From positions 62,001 through 126,000 of the forward strand of contig NZ_BSEV01000015.1 of the NCBI RefSeq assembly GCF_027922005.1: a DNA stretch of 64,000 nt, written 5' to 3'. The position numbers and the translations under genes were made by a program. Position 1 is the first letter of the stretch. Every line of letters starts with the position of its first letter. Under the pieces are notes generated by a model. The model searched no databases and was not told where the DNA came from. It saw only the letters and a list, made by a program, of their open reading frames with translations. Below are positions 1 to 7,332 of the stretch, one piece after another. Origin of the DNA: Streptosporangium carneum. GTDB lineage: Bacteria > Actinomycetota > Actinomycetes > Streptosporangiales > Streptosporangiaceae.

Positions 1-436
1 GGCCGGTCTCCTCGACCATGTGGGCCAGCGTCCAGCGCATCGAGGGCGGGTGACCGGCGGTGGAGGGGCGGGCCACCGGCGCCGTCAGGTCGGTGCAGCC
101 CTCGATGACCGCGTTCGCCCGGTCGACGGCGTCGCGGTAGTCGGCCAGAACGGAGGCGACGGTCTCCTCGGGGCGCGGCCGGAACGTGCCCGGCCAGTCG
201 GTCACCTCCTCGCCGAGGAAGTGATACCGCTCGACGTGCGCGAGATGGCGGACCAGTCCCAGCAGCGACGTGCCCGAGGGGACACCGGGGGCACGGACCT
301 GCGGTTCCGGGACGTCCTGGGCCTTGGCGGCCACCGCGGTGCGCAGGTGGTCAAGGAAGCCGCGCAGTACGTCCTTCTCTCCGGGGCCGGTGCGCGGGGG
401 CGGAGTGTCCCTTCGGCGGGCGTGCGGGGATGTCAT
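1..436 (-). CDS. DinB/DUF664-family protein, 3' end cut by window
   Basis: The gene reads from position 436 leftwards and runs off the window start, so about 145 residues are visible and the C-terminus is missing. The protein carries a DinB-like four-helix pattern with metal-ligand-type histidines (VRHLAHVERYHF near residue 75; WTLAHMVEETG at the cut edge), as in the DUF664/mycothiol-dependent-enzyme branch of the DinB superfamily. These proteins bind a divalent metal and some use low-molecular-weight thiols; the substrate here is unknown. The ATG at 436 follows GAAGGAG. A second in-frame ATG at 463 follows AAAGGA and would add nine residues. The two starts share the same ATGACATC context, so the choice is uncertain. 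It lies 28-55 bp downstream of the methyltransferase gene on the same strand and is probably cotranscribed with it. Confidence 0.75.
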   Translation of the reverse strand, partial: MTSPHARRRDTPPPRTGPGEKDVLRGFLDHLRTAVAAKAQDVPEPQVRAPGVPSGTSLLGLVRHLAHVERYHFLGEEVTDWPGTFRPRPEETVASVLADYRDAVDRANAVIEGCTDLTAPVARPSTAGHPPSMRWTLAHMVEETG

Positions 437-491
437 GGCGGCTCCTTCGAGTGGCGATGTCATGGTGGGTCCTTTGACCGGTGATCGGGGG

Positions 492-1130
492 TCAGCCGGT
501 CCGGCGGATCAGCAGGACGTGATCGACGACCTCGGCGGTGCGCCCGTCGGGGCCGGTGGCCATCCGGCGGGGCGCGTCCGTGCGCTCGACGCTCCAGCGT
601 CCGGGGTCGAGGTCGAGGCCCGCCGCGATCTCCGTCGGGGACGGAAAGCGGGCGTCCGGGTCCTGGTTCCAGGACCAGGGCGCGACGGAGCCGTGGTCGA
701 CGACCAGCAGTCGCCCGCCGGGAGACAGCGCGTGTGCGGCGGCTCGCAGGACGTGCTCGCGCGGCAGGTCGAAGGAGGTGTGCAGGTAGTGCGCGGACAC
801 GAGATCGAACCGGCCGGCGGGAAAGCTCCGCGCCAGGTCGTGTCGCTCCGCGGTGATGTGCTCGTCGAGCGCGAGGGCGTGCGCGCGCTCGGCCAGCCGG
901 GCGATCGCGACGGCGGAGACGTCGACGGCCGTGACCCGCCATCCGCGGCGGGCGAGCCACAGGGCGTCACCGCCGGCGCCGCAGCCCAGGTCGAGAGCCT
1001 CACCCGGGGTCAGGTTGGCGGTGATCTCCGCGAGCCGGGTGTTCACCCGGAGGTCGATGGGCGGGGTGTGTCGCCGGTAATGGTCATCCCAGAAGCGGGC
1101 GGATTCGTCGGGACGGTCGGTGGCGGACAT
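492..1130 (-). CDS. class I SAM-dependent methyltransferase
   Basis: This 212-residue protein has a Rossmann-fold methyltransferase core. Motif I is DLGCGAGG at residues 47-54, and an acidic residue (D70, in VTAVD) would bind the ribose of S-adenosylmethionine. It resembles small cytosolic TehB-like or thiopurine-type methyltransferases, but nothing visible fixes the substrate. The ATG at 1130 is preceded by GAGGAG about ten bases upstream. The gene is divergent from the XRE-cupin regulator, which starts about 95 bp away, so the regulator may control both. The DinB gene follows downstream on the same strand. Length is normal for the family and no motif is broken. Confidence 0.85.
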   Translation of the reverse strand: MSATDRPDESARFWDDHYRRHTPPIDLRVNTRLAEITANLTPGEALDLGCGAGGDALWLARRGWRVTAVDVSAVAIARLAERAHALALDEHITAERHDLARSFPAGRFDLVSAHYLHTSFDLPREHVLRAAAHALSPGGRLLVVDHGSVAPWSWNQDPDARFPSPTEIAAGLDLDPGRWSVERTDAPRRMATGPDGRTAEVVDHVLLIRRTG

Positions 1131-1179
1131 GGATACGGATGCTCCTCGTGGTGTGCTGGTGAGGTCAGCATTGCCCTGA

Positions 1180-1216
1180 TTGCGGAAACTGGCATGATTT
1201 CTTGCGGTTCCGGCAA
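1180..1216. promoter_or_regulatory. pair of operator-like sites, 22 bp apart
   Basis: Two related 15-bp boxes both begin TTGCGG: 1180-1194 (ending CTGGCA) and 1202-1216 (ending CCGGCAA). The second is an inverted repeat, TTGC-7-GCAA. The first has shorter TGC/GCA arms. Their start-to-start spacing of 22 bp equals two helical turns, as expected for two dimers bound on one face. They sit between the divergent methyltransferase and XRE-cupin genes, so autoregulation by the XRE protein is the simplest reading (inference). Confidence 0.4.
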
Positions 1217-1225
1217 GATGACAGG

Positions 1226-1804
1226 GTGAGCGATGACTTCGAGGACGTGCTGCACGCGGTCGGGCCTCGGTTACGGGCTCTGCGCCGGCACCGCGGGATG
1301 ACGTTGGCCGACCTCGCCGTGACGACCGGGGTGTCGGAGAGCACGCTGTCCCGGCTGGAGAGCGGGCAGCGGCGAGCCAGTCTGGAGTTGCTGCTGCGGC
1401 TGGCCCGCGAGTACGACGTCCCGTTGGACGATCTCGTCGGCGCTCCCCGCACCGGTGATCCGCGGATCCATCTGGCCCCGATCCACCGGTTCGGCATGAC
1501 GTTTGTGCCGTTGTCTCGACGGGCGGGTGGTACGCAGGCCTACAAGATGATCATTCCGGGCGGGGAAGGGCACGTCGAACCGGACCGGAAGACCCACGAG
1601 GGTTTCGAATGGCTCTACGTCCTCAACGGACGTCTGCGGCTGTTGCTCGGTGAGCGCGACCTGGTGCTCCCGCCAGGCGAGGCGGCTGAGTTCGACACCA
1701 CGCTCCCGCACTGGCTCGGCAGTGCCGACGGCCGTGCCATCGAGCTGCTCATCCTGTTCGGGCAGCACGGACAGCGAGCACACCTTCGGGTTCGAACGAG
1801 CTGA
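1226..1804 (+). CDS. XRE-family regulator with C-terminal cupin domain
   Basis: The 192-residue protein has an N-terminal helix-turn-helix (residues about 12-65, with TLADLAVTTGVSESTLSRLE as the HTH core) and a C-terminal cupin barrel (about 95-175, HEGFEWLYVLNGRLRLLLG and a PPGEAAEF turn). XRE-cupin proteins are usually repressors whose cupin senses a small ligand. I chose GTG 1226. An in-frame TTG at 1202 would add eight residues but lies inside the candidate operator. No strong ribosome binding site is visible, so the transcript may be leaderless. The gene is divergent from the methyltransferase, which is its most likely target. A GC-rich hairpin follows the stop codon. Confidence 0.85.
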   Translation: MSDDFEDVLHAVGPRLRALRRHRGMTLADLAVTTGVSESTLSRLESGQRRASLELLLRLAREYDVPLDDLVGAPRTGDPRIHLAPIHRFGMTFVPLSRRAGGTQAYKMIIPGGEGHVEPDRKTHEGFEWLYVLNGRLRLLLGERDLVLPPGEAAEFDTTLPHWLGSADGRAIELLILFGQHGQRAHLRVRTS

Positions 1805-2133
1805 CCGTCGGCATCGGGACGAACCTTCTTGATCGATGAAGACATCTCGATCCCTTGCCGGGCCGAGGCGGGCCCGGCTTCTCGCCGGACGCCATGTTCT
1901 GACGCATCCGACGACGAGGCGTCGAGGGATCGAGGGCTTGGGTCATGTGACGTAACGGCGCCGGCCGAACGTCGCGCCCTCCGGGGCGCGTTCCCGGAGC
2001 CGGCCTCGGTGCGGCGCCGTCCCAGAGGGCTGCCGCGAAAGCCGATGTCACGAAGATGCACGGACAACGGCGGCGGTCGTGATCGTTGGGAAATTCCCGG
2101 CGGATACGCCTGACGCGCGCGCCGAGGCTGGGG
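1805..2133. other. intergenic region, convergent genes
   Basis: These 329 bp separate the convergent XRE-cupin and SDR genes. Apart from the hairpin at 1857-1878 I see no gene. The open frames here have poor codon structure and no recognisable product. Confidence 0.6.
1857..1878 (+). terminator. hairpin downstream of the XRE-cupin gene
   Basis: A perfect 8-bp inverted repeat (GCCGGGCC / GGCCCGGC) with a 6-base loop sits 52 bp after the XRE-cupin stop codon. It has no T-tract, as is common for actinobacterial terminators. Confidence 0.5.
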
Positions 2134-2976
2134 CTATCGTTCGTCGGCGGGGTAGTCGGCCGAGCGGCTCACGTCGGCCCACTTCTCGGTCTCGGCGGCG
2201 CGGATCTCCGCGGCCTCCCGGGCGGAGGAGAGGGCGTCGCCGCCGAGGACGAGCCGTCGGGGCGGGTCGTCGTGGCCGACCACGTCGATGATGATCCTCG
2301 CGGCGCGGGCCGGGTCGCCGGGCTGGGTGCCGTCGTTCTCCCGCCGGTAGCGGTTGACGGCGCCCACGGTCGGTTCGTAGTCGGGGCCGACGGGGTGGAG
2401 CTCCATGGAGGAGCCCTGCCAGTCGGTGCGGAACGCGCCCGGTTCGACGATGACGACCTTCACGCCGAACGGGGCGGTCTCGCTCGCGAGCACCTCGGAG
2501 AAGCCCTCGACGGCGAACTTCGCGGTCTGGTACGCGCCCATGCCGGGTGTTCCGCCTACGCGTCCGCCGATGGAGGAGAACTGCACGAAGGTCCCTGACC
2601 GCTGGGCGCGCAGGACGGGCAGGGCGGCGCGGGTGACGTTCACGACTCCGAAGAGGTTGGTTTCGATCTGGGCGCGGAAGTCGTCTTCGGTCATCTCTTC
2701 GATGGGCGCGCTGTTGGCGTAGCCGGCGTTGTTGACGACCACGTCGAGGCGGCCGAAGGCGTCGACGGCCTCATGCACCGCGTGGGCGGCCGCGCCGGGG
2801 TCGGTGACGTCGAGGGGGACCACCCGGACGCGCTCGCCGTGGCGGGACGCCAGGTCGTCCAGTTGCTCGGGGCGTCGCGCGGTGGCGACGACCTGGTCGC
2901 CTGTCTCCAGGACGGCTTCGGCGAGCTGACGCCCGAAACCGCGCGACGCGCCGGTGATCAACCATGTCCTGGCCAT
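2134..2976 (-). CDS. SDR-family NAD(P)-dependent oxidoreductase
   Basis: This 280-residue classical short-chain dehydrogenase/reductase has the cofactor motif TGASRGFG (residues 9-16), the NNAG structural motif (82-85), a catalytic serine in FSSIGG (about 135) and the catalytic YxxxK pair (Y149, K153). ARR near residue 33 suggests a preference for NADPH (inference from the family). The substrate is unknown. The ATG at 2976 follows CGGAGG. It lies on the same strand as the Tat-exported hydrolase 317 bp upstream. A 13-bp sequence upstream of this gene (3009-3021) recurs upstream of the TetR gene at 4598-4610, so TetR control of this gene is plausible. Confidence 0.92.
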   Translation of the reverse strand: MARTWLITGASRGFGRQLAEAVLETGDQVVATARRPEQLDDLASRHGERVRVVPLDVTDPGAAAHAVHEAVDAFGRLDVVVNNAGYANSAPIEEMTEDDFRAQIETNLFGVVNVTRAALPVLRAQRSGTFVQFSSIGGRVGGTPGMGAYQTAKFAVEGFSEVLASETAPFGVKVVIVEPGAFRTDWQGSSMELHPVGPDYEPTVGAVNRYRRENDGTQPGDPARAARIIIDVVGHDDPPRRLVLGGDALSSAREAAEIRAAETEKWADVSRSADYPADER

Positions 2977-3293
2977 GACTCGTTCCTCCGTTCGGTGCTC
3001 TTAACTGCCTCATCAATGTAGCACTTAAACTGAACAACTTCATCTGAAGGTGACATGTATTACCTTTTGTGCCACATGAGGGGCCTCGGTCGTGATGCGT
3101 CCCAAGGCGGCCGCAGCCACACCTCGCTGATCGCGGGAGAGGCCCGGCATGCCGGAGGCGGTCGAGGGCGTTTCGCCGGGGACGGCCACGGCGGCCGGGT
3201 GGAGGAGTCCCGCCACGCCCGGTCCCGCGAACGCGACGCCGACGACGGTGCGGCGTTCCGGGCCGGGAGTGGCGCGGAGGACTGGAGGCCTCG
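2977..3293. other. intergenic region with SDR promoter
   Basis: These 317 bp hold no convincing gene. The part next to the SDR gene (3000-3065) is AT-rich and probably contains its promoter and the conserved box at 3009-3031. The rest is GC-rich without recognisable coding content. Confidence 0.5.
3009..3031. promoter_or_regulatory. putative TetR-controlled box, copy 1
   Basis: The sequence CTCATCAATGTAG followed by a TTAA core matches CTCATAAGTGTAG plus TTAA at 4598-4620 (11 of 13 identical). Both copies lie in AT-rich promoter regions on either side of the hydrolase gene. A shared binding site for the adjacent TetR regulator is inferred. Confidence 0.35.
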
Positions 3294-4310
3294 TCAGAGG
3301 TGGTCCGCGTCCACGACGGCCTGGGCGAAGGCCGTGGGCGCCTCCTGCGGCAGGTTGTGGCCGATGCCCTTCAGGGTGCGGTGGTCATAGGGGCCGGTGA
3401 ACATGTCCCGGTAGGAGGAGCCGTCGCCCGGCGCGGTGAAGGGGTCGAGTTCGGCGTCCAGGGTGACGGTCGGGACGTTGATCGCCGGCCGGGCGGCGAG
3501 CCGCCGCTCGAAGCCGTCGTAGCGGCGCTCGCCCTCGGCCAGGCTCAGCCGCCAGCGGTAGTTGTGGATCACGACGGCGGCGTAGTCGGGGTTGTCGAAG
3601 GCCGCCGCCGTGCGCTCGAACGTGGCGTCGTCGAAGTCCCATGTGGGGGAGACGGTGTCCCAGACGAGCCGGGTCAGGTCGTGCCGCTTGGTCCTGTCCT
3701 CCATGGCCAGGCGGCCCCGCTCGGTGGCGAAGTAGTACTGGTACCACCAGGCGTGCTCGGCCTTCGGCGGCAGCGGCTGGAGGTTGGCCTCCAGGTTCGT
3801 GATGAGGTAGCCGCTCACCGACACCAGCGCCTTGCAGCGCTCCGGCCACAGGGCCGCGATGATGTCGGCGGTCCGCGACCCCCAGTCGAACCCGGCGAGC
3901 ACGGCCTTGTCGAGCCTGAGGGCGTCCATCAGGGCGATGACGTCCAGGGCGATCGCCGACTGCTGGGCGTTGCGGAAGGTCCGGGAGGACAGGAACCGGG
4001 TCGTGCCGTGCCCGCGCAGGTAGGGGACGATCACCCGGTACCCCCGTGCCGCCAGCAGGGGGGCGACGTCGACGAAGCTGTGGATGTCGTACGGCCAGCC
4101 GTGCAGGCAGATGACCACGGGCCCGCGTGCCGGGCCCGCCTCCGCGTAGCCGACGTTCAACAGCCCGGCCCTGACCTGCTTCAGGGCGGCGAACGACGTG
4201 TGCGCGCCCGCGGGTGCGCTCCGCGTGGTCGCGGACGCGGCCTGGGAGACCGCGAGCGAGGCGACGGTGGCCAGTCCCAGGGTCTTGCCGAAGGTACGCC
4301 TGTTGATCAT
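3294..4310 (-). CDS. Tat-exported alpha/beta hydrolase, epoxide hydrolase-like
   Basis: The 338-residue protein begins with a twin-arginine signal (NRRTFGK at 3-9, a hydrophobic stretch, then AxA sites near 25-27), so it should be exported folded. The mature part is an alpha/beta hydrolase with the oxyanion-hole motif HGWP (70-73). The nucleophile elbow GFDWGS has aspartate (D142) instead of serine, as in epoxide hydrolases and haloalkane dehalogenases. The catalytic histidine is H318 in GIGHNLP. An ester-hydrolase role is therefore unlikely; epoxide or dehalogenase-type chemistry is favoured, substrate unknown. It is divergent from the TetR gene and separated from it by a 375-bp region with a long perfect hairpin. 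It may form a small regulon with the downstream SDR. Confidence 0.85.
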   Translation of the reverse strand: MINRRTFGKTLGLATVASLAVSQAASATTRSAPAGAHTSFAALKQVRAGLLNVGYAEAGPARGPVVICLHGWPYDIHSFVDVAPLLAARGYRVIVPYLRGHGTTRFLSSRTFRNAQQSAIALDVIALMDALRLDKAVLAGFDWGSRTADIIAALWPERCKALVSVSGYLITNLEANLQPLPPKAEHAWWYQYYFATERGRLAMEDRTKRHDLTRLVWDTVSPTWDFDDATFERTAAAFDNPDYAAVVIHNYRWRLSLAEGERRYDGFERRLAARPAINVPTVTLDAELDPFTAPGDGSSYRDMFTGPYDHRTLKGIGHNLPQEAPTAFAQAVVDADHL

Positions 4311-4517
4311 GTGAAGTCCTCTGTGCGTCGTGAGCGCGGGGATGACCGTTCGCGAGCGGTGCTCCCACCCTTGCCTCCGGGAGAACCGGGCACATCAGTC
4401 AGTTGACGGTGAGACGCGATCGCGCGCCGTCCTGGCGCGGGCTCTCGATCGCCGCGCCCCCGGCGGTGCGGCCGAGGTCGAGGCCACGCGTGGACATGCT
4501 CCAGGGCCTCCTCCGTG

Positions 4518-4561
4518 CGACGGTTCCGCCGCGGCCGTCGGCGGCCGCGGCGGAACCGTCG
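4518..4561. repeat. perfect 20-bp inverted repeat with 4-base loop
   Basis: The arms 4518-4537 and 4542-4561 are perfect complements around a TCGG loop. The arms start CGACGGTTCC and end GGAACCGTCG. The hairpin is not next to the 3' end of any gene. It lies about 210 bp upstream of the hydrolase start and 125 bp upstream of the TetR start, so it would fall in the hydrolase 5' leader if transcription begins in the AT-rich block. Confidence 0.9.
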
Positions 4562-4597
4562 AGCCATGGGGCCGCCGTCGGGCGTCCCCATAAACGT

Positions 4598-4620
4598 CTC
4601 ATAAGTGTAGAGGTTAACTC
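4598..4620. promoter_or_regulatory. putative TetR-controlled box, copy 2
   Basis: CTCATAAGTGTAG plus a GTTAAC core lies 66 bp before the TetR start codon. It matches the box at 3009-3031 upstream of the SDR gene. It is a candidate operator for autoregulation and for the divergent hydrolase. Confidence 0.35.
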
Positions 4621-4685
4621 TTGAAAATTCAGATGGATGTGTCAACAGTTTATTCATGTGCTACAGAGTCGGCTATCTTGGGTGG

Positions 4686-5228
4686 GTGAGAGCCGACGCC
4701 GCACGCAACCTGGAACGTGTCCTGAGCACGGGCGCCCGCATGCTCGCCGACGACCCCTCGGTGAGCATCGCCGCCATCGCCGCCGAGGCCGGCGTGGACC
4801 GCCGCACGGTCTACCGGCGCTTCACCTCCCGAGAAGAGCTCCTGGCCGCTGTGTACCAGGCGCGGTACGACGCGGTCGAGAAGGCCGTCGACGCGGCCAG
4901 GCTGCGGGAGGCGCCCGTCGCCGTCGCGCTGCACCGCTACGTCGAGGGAATCATCGCGGTCAACCGCAGATGGCCGGTGGAGACGAGCCGCCTGCTCGCC
5001 GAGGAGTCGATCCGCGAGCGTCGCCGGCGCCTGATCGACGAGGTGGACGCCTTCGTCCGGCGGGCGACCGACGAGGGTCTGCTGCGGTCCGACCTGCCGC
5101 CCGGCTGGGTGAGCACGCTGCTGCCGCCGCTGATGCTGCACGCCGCCGAGGAACTGTCCGGCCTGAGCGCCGCGCAGGCCGCCGACGTGGTGGTCGACAC
5201 GCTGCTGCGCGGTGTGGGAGGCGCATAG
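4686..5228 (+). CDS. TetR/AcrR-family transcriptional regulator
   Basis: From GTG 4686 the protein is 180 residues, with an N-terminal TetR helix-turn-helix (VSIAAIAAEAGVDRRTVYRR, residues about 27-46, then FTSREEL) and a helical ligand-binding C-terminal domain. An ATG at 4656 is in frame but would add ten residues overlapping the promoter-like TATCTT. The GTG lies 6 bp after that element, consistent with leaderless translation. The gene is divergent from the Tat-exported hydrolase, and the boxes at 3009 and 4598 suggest it controls itself, the hydrolase and the SDR. The ligand is unknown; an epoxide or related electrophile would fit the neighbours (speculative). Confidence 0.88.
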   Translation: MRADAARNLERVLSTGARMLADDPSVSIAAIAAEAGVDRRTVYRRFTSREELLAAVYQARYDAVEKAVDAARLREAPVAVALHRYVEGIIAVNRRWPVETSRLLAEESIRERRRRLIDEVDAFVRRATDEGLLRSDLPPGWVSTLLPPLMLHAAEELSGLSAAQAADVVVDTLLRGVGGA

Positions 5229-5400
5229 GCGGACGCTGTCGGCGGCCCGCAGGCTCGTTCGCCGGGCGTCGTCGTGTGCTCGACGGCGCCGACGCCGCCG
5301 CGACGGCTCCGGATTCAGAGTCGCCGCAGACGCCGCCATAGACTTGGAGAGTCGAGGGCAGGGGATCCGGACCGGGTGATCGTCACCCCAGGAGGACGCC

Positions 5401-6081
5401 ATGCGGCAGACAAGACTGGCCGGCGAGTCGGCGGAGTACCTCGCCGCCCGCGAGGAGCTCCGCCTGGCCGAGATCGACCTCATGCGCCACCGGGAAGAAG
5501 TCGCGGCCCAGCGGCGGGCGCTCCCTCAGGGGCCGCCCGTCGACGACTACGTCTTCCTCGAGGGCCCCGCCGACCTCGAGACGGGCGACGCGCCGGTCCG
5601 CGAGGTCTCCCTCAGGGAGCTCTTCACCGCGCCGGACCGCCCGCTGATCGTCTACCACCTCATGTACGGCAAGCTGCAGACCGACCCGTGTCCCATGTGC
5701 ACCCTGTGGATCGACGGCTTCAACGGCATCGCCCACCACGTCGCCCGGAACGCCGACTTCGCCGTCGCCGCGGCCGCTGACCCGCCCGCCCTGCGGCGGC
5801 ACGCCCGCAACCGCGGCTGGCACCGGCTGCGGCTGCTGAGCTGCGGCGACAGCACCTTCAAGTACGACCTCGGCAGCGAGGACAAGGACGGCGAACAGGA
5901 CTCCACCATCTCCGTCTTCACCCGCGACGGCGACGGCGTGGTCCGTTACTTCTACTCCACCCACCCCCGCATGGCCGACGACATCGCCCAGCGTGGCATC
6001 GACCTCCTCGCCCCCGTCTGGCACCTCCTCGACCTCACTCCTCACGGCCGGGGCGACTGGTTCCCGAGTCTCGACTACTGA
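5401..6081 (+). CDS. DUF899 thioredoxin-like family protein
   Basis: The 226-residue protein has the DUF899 layout: an N-terminal charged helix (residues 10-40, EEL..AEIDLMRHREEVAAQRR), then a thioredoxin-like core with LIVYHLMYG and DPCPMCTLWIDGFNG around residues 83-108. The CPMC pair sits where a redox CxxC would be. The family is widespread in actinobacteria and its function is not established; a thiol-redox or stress role is inferred from the fold. The ATG at 5401 follows CAGGAGG at good spacing. The gene is monocistronic and followed by a strong hairpin at 6090-6112, which separates it from the convergent small secreted-protein gene. Confidence 0.9.
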   Translation: MRQTRLAGESAEYLAAREELRLAEIDLMRHREEVAAQRRALPQGPPVDDYVFLEGPADLETGDAPVREVSLRELFTAPDRPLIVYHLMYGKLQTDPCPMCTLWIDGFNGIAHHVARNADFAVAAAADPPALRRHARNRGWHRLRLLSCGDSTFKYDLGSEDKDGEQDSTISVFTRDGDGVVRYFYSTHPRMADDIAQRGIDLLAPVWHLLDLTPHGRGDWFPSLDY

Positions 6082-6089
6082 CCTTCGGC

Positions 6090-6112
6090 CGGGGGCCCGA
6101 TCGGGGCCCCCG
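6090..6112. terminator. strong GC hairpin between convergent genes
   Basis: A perfect 9-bp stem (CGGGGGCCC / GGGCCCCCG) with a 5-base loop starts 9 bp after the DUF899 stop codon. It can serve both the DUF899 gene and the convergent gene ending at 6158. Confidence 0.75.
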
Positions 6113-6157
6113 CCGCCGGCTCGGCGTCACGGCGGGGACCGGAGTGCGGAGCCGACG

Positions 6158-6481
6158 TCAGCAGTTGGGGATGACGCTCGCCACAACGAAGGAGTAGCTG
6201 TGGGAGGGCGTGTACTCGGAGAGCTGTCCGAGGGATACGCAGGGGCCTCCCTCGTACCAGGAGCCCATGCCGGAATTGGGGTTGGGGTGGGTGACGTAGA
6301 TGAGGACGGCGTACCGGGCGTAGCCCTCGGTGCAGAGCGCCCAGGCGGTGCGGGTGCCCTCGTACCTGCCGACCGAGCAGTTGACGGCGGAGGCGCTTGC
6401 GGGAGAGGCCGCGCCGACGAGCGCGGTGACGGCGAGGAGAGCTGTGGCGGACAGGGCCGCGGCGTGCTTTCTGAGGTGCAT
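6158..6481 (-). CDS. small secreted four-cysteine protein
   Basis: This 107-residue protein has a clear Sec signal peptide: basic MHLRKH, a hydrophobic core, and a likely cut after SPASASA near residue 32. The mature part is about 75 residues with four cysteines (NCSVG, ALCTEG, GPCVSL and the C-terminal residue), suggesting two disulfides in an extracellular protein. I do not recognise a named family. The ATG at 6481 is preceded by GGAGGTCAGCAC. It shares its style with the secreted proteins at 6832-7332 and 51511-51867. Its function is unknown; a small extracellular enzyme inhibitor or surface protein is possible. Confidence 0.8.
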   Translation of the reverse strand: MHLRKHAAALSATALLAVTALVGAASPASASAVNCSVGRYEGTRTAWALCTEGYARYAVLIYVTHPNPNSGMGSWYEGGPCVSLGQLSEYTPSHSYSFVVASVIPNC

Positions 6482-6831
6482 GTGCTGACCTCCAGCATGT
6501 TGGCTGGTGCGTGGACGGTCCCCCGAAGGTGGCGCACTGTTAAGAAAGCTTCTTTTTAGAAAATAGACGGATGCCGCGTCCCGTCAAGGCCTGTCCCTCC
6601 CGCGCCTTTCGCGAACGCCCGGGCTCCGCGCGAGATTGGGTCGCTCCCCTTCCCCCTGCCATCGCGCCTGGGCGCCGGAAGGGGAGCGCGGAGCCCACTG
6701 GGCTCACGGGTCACTATGCCGATTCAAGGCGAAAGTCGGCATAGCCAATTCTGGGCTTTTTGGACTGGGGTTTCGGGTGGGCTGTGCGCGCGTGCGGTCA
6801 GGGCTCCCCTGACGGGGTCGCGGGCGTCCTC
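6482..6831. other. intergenic region between two secreted-protein genes
   Basis: These 350 bp contain the AT-rich promoter-like stretch of the gene at 6158-6481 (6538-6567, TTAAGAAAGCTTC and TTAGAAAATAGA) and the hairpin series at 6642-6744. I see no coding sequence. Confidence 0.6.
6642..6744. repeat. three consecutive perfect inverted repeats
   Basis: Three dyads lie in 103 bp: a 12-bp stem (CGCTCCCCTTCC at 6642-6653 with its complement at 6677-6688), a 6-bp stem (GAGCCC-act-GGGCTC, 6691-6705) and a 9-bp stem (CTATGCCGA at 6714-6722 with its complement at 6736-6744). They lie just downstream of the crystallin-like gene on the minus strand. Termination is the default explanation, but three stems in a row are more than a terminator needs. 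Confidence 0.85.
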
Positions 6832-7332
6832 TCACACCCGCGACCAGACCTTCAGCAGTGCGACGAAGTCGTTCCAGCGGTCGCCGACGTACTCCACGTC
6901 GCCGATCTGCCCGTAACTCGTGTTGTTCACGATGTCGCTGTAGTGGGACCAGTGGCAGGCGCCGTAGAGCCGGTAGGAGCTGATCCGGTAACCCCAGCCG
7001 ACGGCGGAGACGTCGATCAGGTACCCCTTCCGGTCGCAGGGGCCGTCGTCGCCGTAGATGTCGGCCCGCCCTCCCCGCCAGCCGGCGTGCTCGTACACTC
7101 TCACCAGCAACGTCTTTCCCGCGCTGGCCGCGTTCAGGGTCGCCGTGTCGCCGCACGCCCTGCTTATCGGGGAGGCGTCCCTCCCCGGCTGGGATCCGTG
7201 GACGATGAAGGCGCAGTTCGCGTCTTTCCCGGATTCCGCGGTCGCGTCCGCCGGAGCCGTCAGTGAAGCGACGGCGAACAGCGCGGTCACGACGATCGCA
7301 CGCACGGTGCGCCGCCGGTTCTGTCGGATCAT
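6832..7332 (-). CDS. secreted beta/gamma-crystallin-like protein
   Basis: The 166-residue precursor has an N-terminal signal (RRRTVRAIVVTALFAVASL, cut near ADATA, residue 31). The mature protein contains crystallin-type Greek-key stretches: LLVRVYEHAGWRGGRADIYG and a later WGYRISSYRL, as in peptidase-inhibitor family I36 and other actinobacterial beta/gamma-crystallin proteins. Four cysteines (in NCAF, ACGD, PCDR, ACHW) probably form disulfides. The ATG at 7332 has weak upstream signals. The hairpin series at 6642-6744 lies downstream. Its role is unknown; extracellular structural or inhibitor functions are both compatible with the fold. Confidence 0.75.
   Translation of the reverse strand: MIRQNRRRTVRAIVVTALFAVASLTAPADATAESGKDANCAFIVHGSQPGRDASPISRACGDTATLNAASAGKTLLVRVYEHAGWRGGRADIYGDDGPCDRKGYLIDVSAVGWGYRISSYRLYGACHWSHYSDIVNNTSYGQIGDVEYVGDRWNDFVALLKVWSRV

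Larger units (their letters stand above)
4311..4685. other. divergent intergenic region, hydrolase/TetR
   Basis: No gene is visible in these 375 bp. Positions 4590-4680 are AT-rich and likely hold divergent promoters. A 20-bp-stem hairpin lies at 4518-4561. The TATCTT at 4674-4679 lies 6 bp before the TetR GTG and could be a -10 element giving a leaderless transcript. Confidence 0.5.
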
